Shown here piece by piece: positions 1 through 5,199 of a stretch of DNA of 6,857 nt. The stretch comes from Streptosporangiaceae bacterium (GTDB taxonomy: Bacteria > Actinomycetota > Actinomycetes > Streptosporangiales > Streptosporangiaceae): contig JASIGD010000041.1 of NCBI GenBank assembly GCA_030045295.1, positions 1 to 6,857 on the forward strand. The letters run 5' to 3'. The position numbers were made by a program, and so were the translations under genes. The stretch's first letter is position 1, and each line of letters begins with the position of its first letter. Below the pieces are notes generated by a model. The model was not told where the DNA came from and did not search any database. It saw only the letters and a list, made by a program, of their open reading frames with translations.

Positions 1-1
1 G

Positions 2-64
2 GCGGGCGGCGCGGAGCCGGAGCGCGCGGACCCGAACGGGCCGGCCGGGGCGAGGCAGCCGTGA
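2..64 (+). CDS. 3' end of an upstream CDS (partial, product unknown)
   Basis: An open frame enters from the left edge and ends with TGA at 62-64, which overlaps the GTG start of the next gene by four bases (GTGA). The last 20 residues are a low-complexity Ala/Gly/Pro/Glu/Arg tail ending in ARQP, too short to identify a family. The same GTGA junction is used twice more in this operon, which supports a real coupled gene end. From remembered gene order in actinobacterial group 1h hydrogenase loci, a gene such as a DUF6084-type accessory could sit here, but nothing in these bases shows it. Confidence 0.5.
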   Translation, partial: AGGAEPERADPNGPAGARQP

Positions 65-1446
65 ACCTCGACGCCGTCCGGCGCATCGCCGACGCTGTCC
101 TGTACGAGGGCTACATCTTGTACCCGTACCGGGCCTCGGCGGCCAAGAACCGCAGCCGCTGGCAGTTCGGCGTGATCATGGCGCCCGGCTACGTCGCGGC
201 CGACCCCTCCGAACGCAGCTTCACCCAGGCCGAGTGCGTCCTGGAGCACTCGGATCAGCCCGCGCTCCAGGTCGTCCTGCGGTTCCTGCAGGTCCAGCGG
301 CGGACCACCGAAGGGGCAACCGCGGACGCCGCGGCGTCCTGGGACGAGGCGGTGGAACGCGAGGTCGAGTTCACGGTCGACGGAACCGACCTGCTCGGCG
401 CGGGCTGCGTCAAGGAGTTCGCCATCGCGGGAGGCGAAGACCACGAGCCGCTCGGCGCGCCCGGATCGGGCCAGCCCGGGTTGGCGGTCCGCCGCCGGGC
501 ACCGCTGGCCGGCGCCGTAGCGGTTCGCGCCACCCCGGTGCCCGGCCCGTGGCGGGCGGTCCGGCTCCAGGTCCGGGTGGAGAACCGGACCGCAGCCGAC
601 CCGGTGCCCGGGCTCAGGGCAGAGGCGCTGCCGACGGCGCTGGTCGCGGCGCACGTCATCATCGGCGTGTCCGGCGGGGAGTTCATCTCGATGACCGATC
701 CGCCGGAGTGGGCGAAATCGGCCGTGGCCGAGTGCGAGAACATCGGCGGCTGGCCCGTCCTGGCCGACCCCGGCCGCGGGCGGCAGGTCATGCTGTCCGC
801 GCCGATCATCCTGTACGACTACCCCGAGCTCGCGCCGGAAAGCGCGGGCGAACTCTACGACGGCACCGAGATCGACGAGATCCTCACGCTCCGCACGCTC
901 GCGCTCTCCGACGAGGAGAAGCTCGAAGCCCGGGCCACCGATCCGCGGGCGGCCGCGCTGATCGACCGGGTCGAGTCACTGGACGCGCAGGCGATGGGAC
1001 GGCTGCACGGCACCATCCGGTCGCTTCGCCCCGCCTCCGGCGCGGGCCGTCCGGCCTCCGGCCAGGGGCGCGCGGGCGCCTCCGGCGACGGGAACGGCGC
1101 GAGCTTCGCGGACCGGCTGGCCGAGTCCGAGCCGGCCGTTCCCTGGTGGGATCCGGACGCCGACGCGTCCGTGTCGCCAGGGACGGACACGGTGACCATC
1201 GGCGGACAGCGGGTCGCCCGCGGCAGCCGGGTCAGGCTCCGGCCGGGCAGGCGCCGCAGCGACGCGCAGGACATGTTCCTGGCCGGGCGGATCGCCGAAG
1301 TCCAGGCGGTGCTGCTCGACGTCGACGACCAGCCGTACCTCGCGGTGTCGCTGGCCGACGACCCGGACGAGGACATCCGGATCGCGCACGGGCGGTTCCT
1401 GTACTTCATGACCGACGAGGTGGAGCCCTGCGAGGCCGCGCCGTGA
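61..1446 (+). CDS. Conserved accessory protein of a [NiFe]-hydrogenase operon, function unknown
   Basis: This 461-residue, apparently soluble protein has no signal peptide or membrane helix. I know the type only as an uncharacterised protein found with actinobacterial hydrogenase genes, and recognise no catalytic motif. Three parts are visible. Residues 1-320 form a mixed alpha/beta region with aromatic-rich stretches (YEGYILYPYR near 15-24; WAKSAVAECENIGGWPV at 217-233). Residues 321-350 are a Gly/Ser/Ala/Arg linker built on a repeated Ala-Ser-Gly unit. Residues 377-456 form a compact beta-rich module with GSRVRLRP (388-395), DAQDMFLAGR (401-410) and a final GRFLYFMTDEVEP, suggestive of a small SH3-like barrel. 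The GTG start overlaps the previous stop. A weak GAGG lies a few bases upstream. The stop overlaps the GTG of the maturation protease, so the two are probably translationally coupled. A scaffold or assembly role is a guess from context. An unrelated GTG-started frame at 234 runs through this gene and is a shadow. Confidence 0.85.
   Translation: MNLDAVRRIADAVLYEGYILYPYRASAAKNRSRWQFGVIMAPGYVAADPSERSFTQAECVLEHSDQPALQVVLRFLQVQRRTTEGATADAAASWDEAVEREVEFTVDGTDLLGAGCVKEFAIAGGEDHEPLGAPGSGQPGLAVRRRAPLAGAVAVRATPVPGPWRAVRLQVRVENRTAADPVPGLRAEALPTALVAAHVIIGVSGGEFISMTDPPEWAKSAVAECENIGGWPVLADPGRGRQVMLSAPIILYDYPELAPESAGELYDGTEIDEILTLRTLALSDEEKLEARATDPRAAALIDRVESLDAQAMGRLHGTIRSLRPASGAGRPASGQGRAGASGDGNGASFADRLAESEPAVPWWDPDADASVSPGTDTVTIGGQRVARGSRVRLRPGRRRSDAQDMFLAGRIAEVQAVLLDVDDQPYLAVSLADDPDEDIRIAHGRFLYFMTDEVEPCEAAP
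1033..1086 (+). repeat. Three in-frame copies of GCCTCCGGC in a linker
   Basis: The nonamer appears at 1033-1041, 1054-1062 and 1078-1086, with spacings of 21 and 24 bases, always encoding Ala-Ser-Gly. It builds the flexible linker of the 461-residue accessory protein and looks like local in-frame expansion rather than a mobile or regulatory repeat. Confidence 0.6.
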
Positions 1447-1970
1447 CCGGGCGGACGCTGGTGGCGGGGGTCGGCAACGTGTTCCTGGGTGACGACGCGT
1501 TCGGCGTCGAGGTGATCCGGCTGCTCGCCGAGCGGCCTTCCCCGCCGGGCGTGCAGGTCCAGGACTTCGGCATCCGCGGCGTCCACCTGGCCTACGAGCT
1601 GCTCAACGGCTATGACCTGTTCGTGCTCGTGGACGCGGCGGCGCGCGGGGAAGAACCGGGCACGGTCACGGTCCTGGAGGCGGACCCGCCCGCCCCGGAC
1701 GCCGTCGCCGAGCCGGTCATGGACGCGCACAGCCTGACCCCGGACAGCATCTTCGCCATGCTCTCGGCGCTGGGCGGGCACCCCGGGCGGAGCCTCGTGG
1801 TGGCGTGCGAGCCGGCCGACGTCAGCCCCGGCATGGGCCTGTCCGGGCCGGTGCAGGAGGCGTTGCCGCACGCGGTGCGGGCCGTGCAGGACATCCTGGC
1901 CCGGGCGGCCGAGGCCGGCCAGGGCCGGCCCGCGGAAGAAGCAGACGAGCGGGAAGCGACGACGACTTAG
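1443..1970 (+). CDS. [NiFe]-hydrogenase maturation endopeptidase (HyaD/HybD/HycI, M52 family)
   Basis: This family removes a short C-terminal peptide from the hydrogenase large subunit once nickel is in place, locking the active site closed. The 175-residue protein is of usual family length. It opens with the signature GVGNVFLGDDAFG (residues 9-21). The three metal-sensing ligands of E. coli HybD (Glu16, Asp62, His93) align with Asp18, Asp64 (LFVLVDA) and His96 (DAHSLTP). The last 20 residues form a hydrophilic Glu/Arg/Thr tail beyond the usual fold. The GTG start at 1443 overlaps the previous stop by four bases and has GAGG seven bases upstream. A longer reading of the same frame from 234 is rejected because it runs through the preceding gene with an Arg/Gly/Ala-rich translation. 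Its usual partner, the large-subunit gene, is outside the window and probably upstream. Confidence 0.93.
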   Translation: MTGRTLVAGVGNVFLGDDAFGVEVIRLLAERPSPPGVQVQDFGIRGVHLAYELLNGYDLFVLVDAAARGEEPGTVTVLEADPPAPDAVAEPVMDAHSLTPDSIFAMLSALGGHPGRSLVVACEPADVSPGMGLSGPVQEALPHAVRAVQDILARAAEAGQGRPAEEADEREATTT

Positions 1971-1998
1971 GCAGCACATCGGTGGCGGACTGACCTGG

Positions 1999-2007
1999 AA
2001 GGAGGTG
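1999..2007 (+). promoter_or_regulatory. Near-perfect Shine-Dalgarno for the 34-residue ORF
   Basis: AAGGAGGTG is fully complementary to the 3' end of 16S rRNA and ends six bases before ATG 2014. It is the strongest ribosome binding site on the plus strand here. It is the main argument that the tiny downstream frame is translated, and suggests high output. Confidence 0.8.
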
Positions 2008-2013
2008 CTCGAG

Positions 2014-2118
2014 ATGGTGACCAGGCTGATCAAGGCGGCTCTGATCGCCGCGCTGCTGGCGCTGGTGATCGATTCGCTACCGGACATCAAGCGGTACCTC
2101 GAACTCCGTGACATGTAA
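2014..2118 (+). CDS. DUF6893-like 34-residue hydrophobic small protein
   Basis: This is a 34-residue protein with a basic N-terminus (MVTRLIK), a hydrophobic Ala/Leu/Ile helix at about residues 8-19, then a polar end (DSLPDIKRYLELRDM). The layout, and the LPDIKRYL motif in particular, matches my memory of the DUF6893 family of small actinobacterial proteins, often annotated beside hydrogenase genes; I could not check this by search. The start is well defined by the consensus ribosome binding site. The gene lies 43 bp after the protease gene and 24 bp before the next gene, both on the same strand. The hydrophobic stretch is short for a full membrane span, so it may be a single-pass helix or a peripheral membrane-surface helix. 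A role in holding the hydrogenase or its chaperones at the membrane is speculative. Genes this short are easily missed by gene callers. Confidence 0.8.
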   Translation: MVTRLIKAALIAALLALVIDSLPDIKRYLELRDM

Positions 2119-2142
2119 CCCACGCGGGTCAAGAAGGGTGTG

Positions 2143-2418
2143 ATGGGCGTGGAAGTAGTACTCGGTTTCGTGGTCGGCTACTGGGTGGGCTCGCGGCAGG
2201 GGCGGCAGGGCCTGCAGCAGGCGCTGGACTCGGCCCAGGCGATATGGGCGTCCCCGGAGACCAGGCGGCTGGTGGGCGAGAGCCTGTCCGTCATCGAGGC
2301 GGCGGCCGGGCCCGCCCTGGACCGGCTGGGCGGGAAGTCCAACGGCACCCGGGCGGCGCTTATCGGTAGCGTGGTGGACGAGCTCATCGAGCGGCGGCAG
2401 GCTCGCCGTGCGGCGTGA
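2143..2418 (+). CDS. Small protein with glycine-zipper membrane helix, unknown function
   Basis: This is a 91-residue protein that I do not recognise as a named family. Residues 5-20 form a hydrophobic segment with glycines at 8, 12, 16 and 20, a regular GxxxG zipper that often packs helices against each other. The GYWVGSRQG portion recalls YtxH-like small membrane proteins. The rest is amphipathic and probably helical (QQALDSAQAIWASPETRRL; later VVDELIERRQARRAA), with a basic C-terminus. ATG 2143 is preferred over GTG 2140 because GAAGG at 2133-2137 is then five bases away, against two. The TGA at 2416-2418 falls 17 bp before the hypA ATG. Its place inside the maturation operon suggests membrane anchoring or assembly, but no sequence motif proves it. 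Confidence 0.75.
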   Translation: MGVEVVLGFVVGYWVGSRQGRQGLQQALDSAQAIWASPETRRLVGESLSVIEAAAGPALDRLGGKSNGTRAALIGSVVDELIERRQARRAA

Positions 2419-2435
2419 GCCCATGGGTGGAACGC

Positions 2436-2792
2436 ATGCATGAATTCGGCTTGTGTGAGGGCGTGCTGGCCGCGGTGCGCCAGCGCGCCGGCGGCCGCCA
2501 GGTCGCCGGGGTCCGGGTCCGGTTCGGAGTCCGGCATGCTGTCGACCAGGAATCCCTGGCGCAGGCGTTCAGCGTCGTGGCCGAGGGCACCGAGGCGGCC
2601 GGCGCCGCCGTCGAGCTCGTCACGGTGCCGGCGCTGATCTGCTGCCGGGACTGCGGGTTCAGCGGGGAGACAACCGACCTGCTGGCCGTATGCCCGAGCT
2701 GCTCCGGCGCTGACGTCGAGATGAGCGGCGGGGACGAGATGGTCCTCGAATCGATCAGGTACGCGCCGGCCGCGGCCCCCAGCGCCGGCTGA
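2436..2792 (+). CDS. hypA: Hydrogenase nickel metallochaperone HypA
   Basis: HypA delivers nickel, with HypB, to the apo large subunit of [NiFe] hydrogenase in the cytoplasm. The 118-residue protein begins MHEFGLCEGVL. In characterised HypA the free Met1 amine and His2 bind nickel, so ATG 2436 is chosen over the in-frame GTG at 2415, which would add seven residues and bury the site. The structural zinc site is complete: Cys70-x2-Cys73 (CRDC) and Cys86-x2-Cys89 (CPSC). Length and domain order are normal for the family. A modest GGTGG lies just upstream, and the preceding gene ends 17 bp away. hypC follows after 12 bp. HypB, the GTPase partner, is not in this window. Confidence 0.94.
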   Translation: MHEFGLCEGVLAAVRQRAGGRQVAGVRVRFGVRHAVDQESLAQAFSVVAEGTEAAGAAVELVTVPALICCRDCGFSGETTDLLAVCPSCSGADVEMSGGDEMVLESIRYAPAAAPSAG

Positions 2793-2804
2793 GAGGGGAT
2801 AGGT

Positions 2805-3059
2805 ATGTGCCTGGGCATCCCGGCTCAGCTCGTCGACGGCGAGGTGGATCATCCCGACCTGGCCATGGTCGACATGGGCGGCGTGTCCCGCGTGGTCAAC
2901 GTCGGCCTGCTCGACGAGCCACCCGGGCCCGGTGACTGGGTACTCGTGCACATGGGTTTCGCGCTTTCCGTCATGACCCCGGCGGAGGCGCGGGACGCCC
3001 TGACGGCGCTCGGCGCGGAAAGGGAAGCAGAGCACGAAGCCGCCAGGAGGATCAGGTGA
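2805..3059 (+). CDS. hypC: Hydrogenase assembly chaperone HypC/HybG/HupF
   Basis: HypC works with HypD to assemble the Fe(CN)2CO group and carries it to the large subunit. The 84-residue protein has the family hallmark MCLGIPAQ at its N-terminus. Cys2 is the essential iron-binding and partner-binding residue, exposed when Met1 is removed. The second signature, GDWVLVHMGFALSVM at 43-57, includes the conserved His49. It ends in a charged Glu/Arg helix. ATG 2805 is fixed by the MCxGIP motif and is preceded by the purine-rich GAGAGGGG at 2791-2798. It starts 12 bp after hypA and its stop overlaps the next gene by four bases. hypD, its obligate partner, is not present here. Confidence 0.95.
   Translation: MCLGIPAQLVDGEVDHPDLAMVDMGGVSRVVNVGLLDEPPGPGDWVLVHMGFALSVMTPAEARDALTALGAEREAEHEAARRIR
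3045..3050 (+). promoter_or_regulatory. Ribosome binding site fixing the DUF6390 start
   Basis: AGGAGG lies inside the end of hypC, five bases before GTG 3056. It favours that start over ATG 3107, although the 17 residues between them are low-complexity Ala/Pro/Gly. Translation of this gene is probably coupled to hypC. Confidence 0.7.
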
Positions 3060-3856
3060 CCGGGGCGGCACCGCCGCCCGCCGCCCCCGGCACGGACGGC
3101 CCGCTGATGTTCGTCAGGTACGCCTACCCGCCGAACGCCCTCGGTTACTGCGGACCCGCCGACTTCGCCGCGTTGCGCGAGTACGCCGTGGCCGGGGTGG
3201 TGGACCGCGGGCTGGTCCAGCTGGCCCAGGCGTTCGCCGGCGCGTGGCCGTACCTGGAGCTGATCGCCTCGGGCTGCGGGATCGCCGATCCGCTCGACCA
3301 GCGCGTGGTCGAGGCCTACTGGGTCGGCAACGACCTGCTCGACAAGGTTCCCGTCACCGCGATCGGCAACTCGATGCAGGAGCGCTTCGGCCGCCGGACC
3401 GGCAGCCAGTTCCAGTTCCTGGCCGAGGGCGTGCTGGCCGGCGGGGTGCCGCATCACAGCTTCGCCGTGTTCGGCGTCTACCCGTGGACCGGTCTGCTGC
3501 GCGATGACCGCAAGGCGAAGCACGCGCTCATGGTCCTGGACCGGTGCCGGATCCGGTGGGGGCGGGTGACCGCCGTGCACGGCGACCAGGCGGCCGTCGA
3601 GTACCGCCCGCTGTGCTGGGACGGGCGGCTGCTGACCCTGGGCGAGCCGGCGACCGAGACGGCCCGGCTGGCCCTAGACGGCGCCAGCATCGCCCACCCG
3701 ATCAGCGCCGGTGACTGGGTGTCGCTGCACTGGGACTGGATCTGCGACCGGCTCACCCGGCGCCAGCTCCGCGCGCTGCGCGGGTTCACCCTGCGCCACC
3801 TGGACATGGTCAACCACCGCGTCGAGCATCCCGGACCGCTCGCCGTCCTCGGCTGA
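3056..3856 (+). CDS. DUF6390-type hydrogenase-associated protein with HypC-like C-terminus
   Basis: This is a 266-residue soluble protein that I associate with DUF6390, an uncharacterised family found beside hypA/hypC in actinobacterial hydrogenase loci; the assignment is from memory. The N-terminal two-thirds include RYAYPPNALGYCGP (21-34), an alpha-helical region, and PHHSFAVFGVYPWTGLLRD (132-150), with Cys32, His133 and His134 as candidate functional residues. The last third resembles HypC. Cys164 in DRCRIRWGRV mirrors HypC Cys2, a beta-rich stretch follows, and GDWVSLHWDWICDRL (219-233) matches HypC GDWVLVHMGFALSVM with His225 at the position of His49. The HypC likeness is my own reading, not an established fact. 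The GTG start overlaps the hypC stop and has a strong AGGAGG. It is the last plus-strand gene of the operon, and a role in active-site assembly is inferred. Confidence 0.85.
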   Translation: MTGAAPPPAAPGTDGPLMFVRYAYPPNALGYCGPADFAALREYAVAGVVDRGLVQLAQAFAGAWPYLELIASGCGIADPLDQRVVEAYWVGNDLLDKVPVTAIGNSMQERFGRRTGSQFQFLAEGVLAGGVPHHSFAVFGVYPWTGLLRDDRKAKHALMVLDRCRIRWGRVTAVHGDQAAVEYRPLCWDGRLLTLGEPATETARLALDGASIAHPISAGDWVSLHWDWICDRLTRRQLRALRGFTLRHLDMVNHRVEHPGPLAVLG

Positions 3857-3857
3857 C

Positions 3858-3928
3858 GGCCGCCGGTCCGGCCCTCGGTGAACCGCGGCATCGCCGTCGG
3901 CCAGCGCCGCGTCGCGGCACGGGACGGC
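3858..3928. terminator. Candidate terminator between convergent genes
   Basis: Between the stop of the DUF6390-type gene and the stop of the opposing ProA-like gene there are 77 bases with nested GC-rich inverted repeats. GGCCG 3858-3862 pairs with CGGCC 3869-3873 around a six-base loop. GCCGTC 3893-3898 pairs with GACGGC 3923-3928 and encloses GCCGC/GCGGC (3906-3910 and 3914-3918). No T-run follows on either strand, which is common in GC-rich actinobacteria. Folding either way, it could serve both transcripts. Inverted repeats are frequent by chance at this GC content. Confidence 0.4.
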
Positions 3929-3933
3929 ACCGA

Positions 3934-5199
3934 TCAGGACGCGGCCGGGGTGACCACGAACTGGCGCAGGTACAGGTCGCGGAATGTCACCGGCCCGCGC
4001 GGGCCGGGCACCGCGTCGAGGTTGATGCCCGTCTCCGGCACCGACAGCAGCTTGAAGCCGTCGAGCAGGCGCGTGGTGGCGTTCCAGAACGCGCCGGTGC
4101 CGGCGTAGGCGTCCAGGAACTGGGCGGCCGCGCCGGGGTCTTCGGTGACGATGGCCGCGGCCAGGCCGGAGGTCTCCTCGTTGGCCACGGCGGCGGCCTC
4201 GCGCGGCCCGTCGGCCGAGGCGACCGTCACGGTCGCCTCGTGACCGGCGTCCAGCGCCCATTCGTGGCCGAGCGGATGGGAGTGCGGCGGTAGCGACGCG
4301 GTGATCCCCAGCCGCCCCAGCAGCGCCCGGACCCGCGGCGCCATCTCGTCCCACAAGGACGGGTGCAGCAGCAGCAGGTTGAGCCGGTTGCAGACGCCCA
4401 GCCGGTCCAGGCTGGCCTCGATCAGCCGTTCCGCCAGGGCCAGGTCGGCGTCGGCATCGATGAACATGACCGCGCCGCCGTCGGCGTGGGCCATGGTGCG
4501 CACGCCGTGCCGGGCCGCCTCGGCGGCCAGCGCCCGGGTACTGTCGCCGCTGCCCCGCAGGATCACCAGCGGGATCAGCCCGGGCTGGCTGACCAGGGCG
4601 CGGGCGGAGTCCTGTCCGGGCACGCGGACCAGCTGGATCATGGCCGGGTTGAGCCCGGCGGCGCCGAGCGCGGGCGCGAGCACGTGATCGGCCAGCGCGA
4701 CGGCCGAACGGATTGCCGCCGAGCCGGTCCGCAGCACGCCTGCGTTGCGGGACTTGACGAACTGCGACGCGATATCGGTGACCACGTTGGGCCTGGCCTC
4801 GAAGTTGGCCCCGATCACGCCCACCGGCCTGCGGCGTTCTTCCAGGACCAGCCCGCCGGGCAGGTCGGCGAGCACCCGCCGCGACGGCTCGGCCGGGACG
4901 CGGGCCAGCGCGCGGAGCTGGTCGGTCATGGCCTCCAGCCGGGCCTCGTCCAGCCGCAGCCGGTCGAGCAGAGCGTCGGCGATGCCGCCGGCTCGCGCCG
5001 CGCGCATGTCCTCGGAGTTGGCCGCGAGTATCTCGCCGGCCCGGCGGCCCAGCCGGTCGGCGATACCCAGCAGCGCGGCGTCGAGCCGGTCGCTGGGCAG
5101 AGCGGCCAGGTCGGCGACCGTGGCCCGGGCCGCCCGCGCGGCGGCCTCTACCGCCGCCAGCGCTCCGGCGTCCGTAGTCGGTTGAGTCTGTTCAGTCAA
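3934..5199 (-). CDS. proA: Divergent ProA-family (gamma-glutamyl phosphate reductase-like) dehydrogenase
   Basis: The family reduces gamma-glutamyl phosphate with NADPH to glutamate 5-semialdehyde in proline synthesis. The 421-residue length is normal. The N-terminal half is clearly ProA-like: ILAANSEDMRAAR near 57-69, LLDRLRLDEARLEAM near 77-91, LEERRRPVGVIGANFEARPNV at 119-139. The catalytic cysteine is kept as Cys270 (GVCN), as is NEETSGL (340-346). Several usual signatures are changed. The canonical GGK/GGS loop reads RTGS, the NAKTQRP stretch before the Cys reads ASLDRLG, and the C-terminal FGxGAEIGISTQK block is replaced by FKLLSVPETGINLD before RGPVTFRDLYL. It starts with TTG, overlapping the exporter stop by four bases (TTGA), with AAGGG nine bases upstream. 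No proB is adjacent. It may be a paralogue acting on another acyl phosphate or aldehyde; the symbol names the family, not a proven role. Confidence 0.82.
   Translation of the reverse strand: MTEQTQPTTDAGALAAVEAAARAARATVADLAALPSDRLDAALLGIADRLGRRAGEILAANSEDMRAARAGGIADALLDRLRLDEARLEAMTDQLRALARVPAEPSRRVLADLPGGLVLEERRRPVGVIGANFEARPNVVTDIASQFVKSRNAGVLRTGSAAIRSAVALADHVLAPALGAAGLNPAMIQLVRVPGQDSARALVSQPGLIPLVILRGSGDSTRALAAEAARHGVRTMAHADGGAVMFIDADADLALAERLIEASLDRLGVCNRLNLLLLHPSLWDEMAPRVRALLGRLGITASLPPHSHPLGHEWALDAGHEATVTVASADGPREAAAVANEETSGLAAAIVTEDPGAAAQFLDAYAGTGAFWNATTRLLDGFKLLSVPETGINLDAVPGPRGPVTFRDLYLRQFVVTPAAS

Noticed and set aside
234..1442. N-terminal extension of the maturation protease reading frame
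   Set aside because: The extension is Arg/Gly/Ala-rich and lies out of frame within the preceding gene. The family signature begins only nine residues after GTG 1443, as expected.
855..2132. Long minus-strand open frame of 425 codons opposite the accessory protein and protease genes
   Set aside because: It is antisense to two well-supported genes, its translation is Arg/Ser/Pro-rich with no domain, and long antisense frames are expected at this GC content.
2178..3071. Minus-strand open frame of 297 codons opposite the small protein, hypA and hypC
   Set aside because: It is antisense to hypA and hypC, which are certain from their metal-binding motifs, and shows no recognisable domain.
3878..4108. 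Short plus-strand frame beginning in the convergent gap
   Set aside because: Most of it is antisense to the 3' end of the ProA-like gene, with no ribosome binding site or domain.
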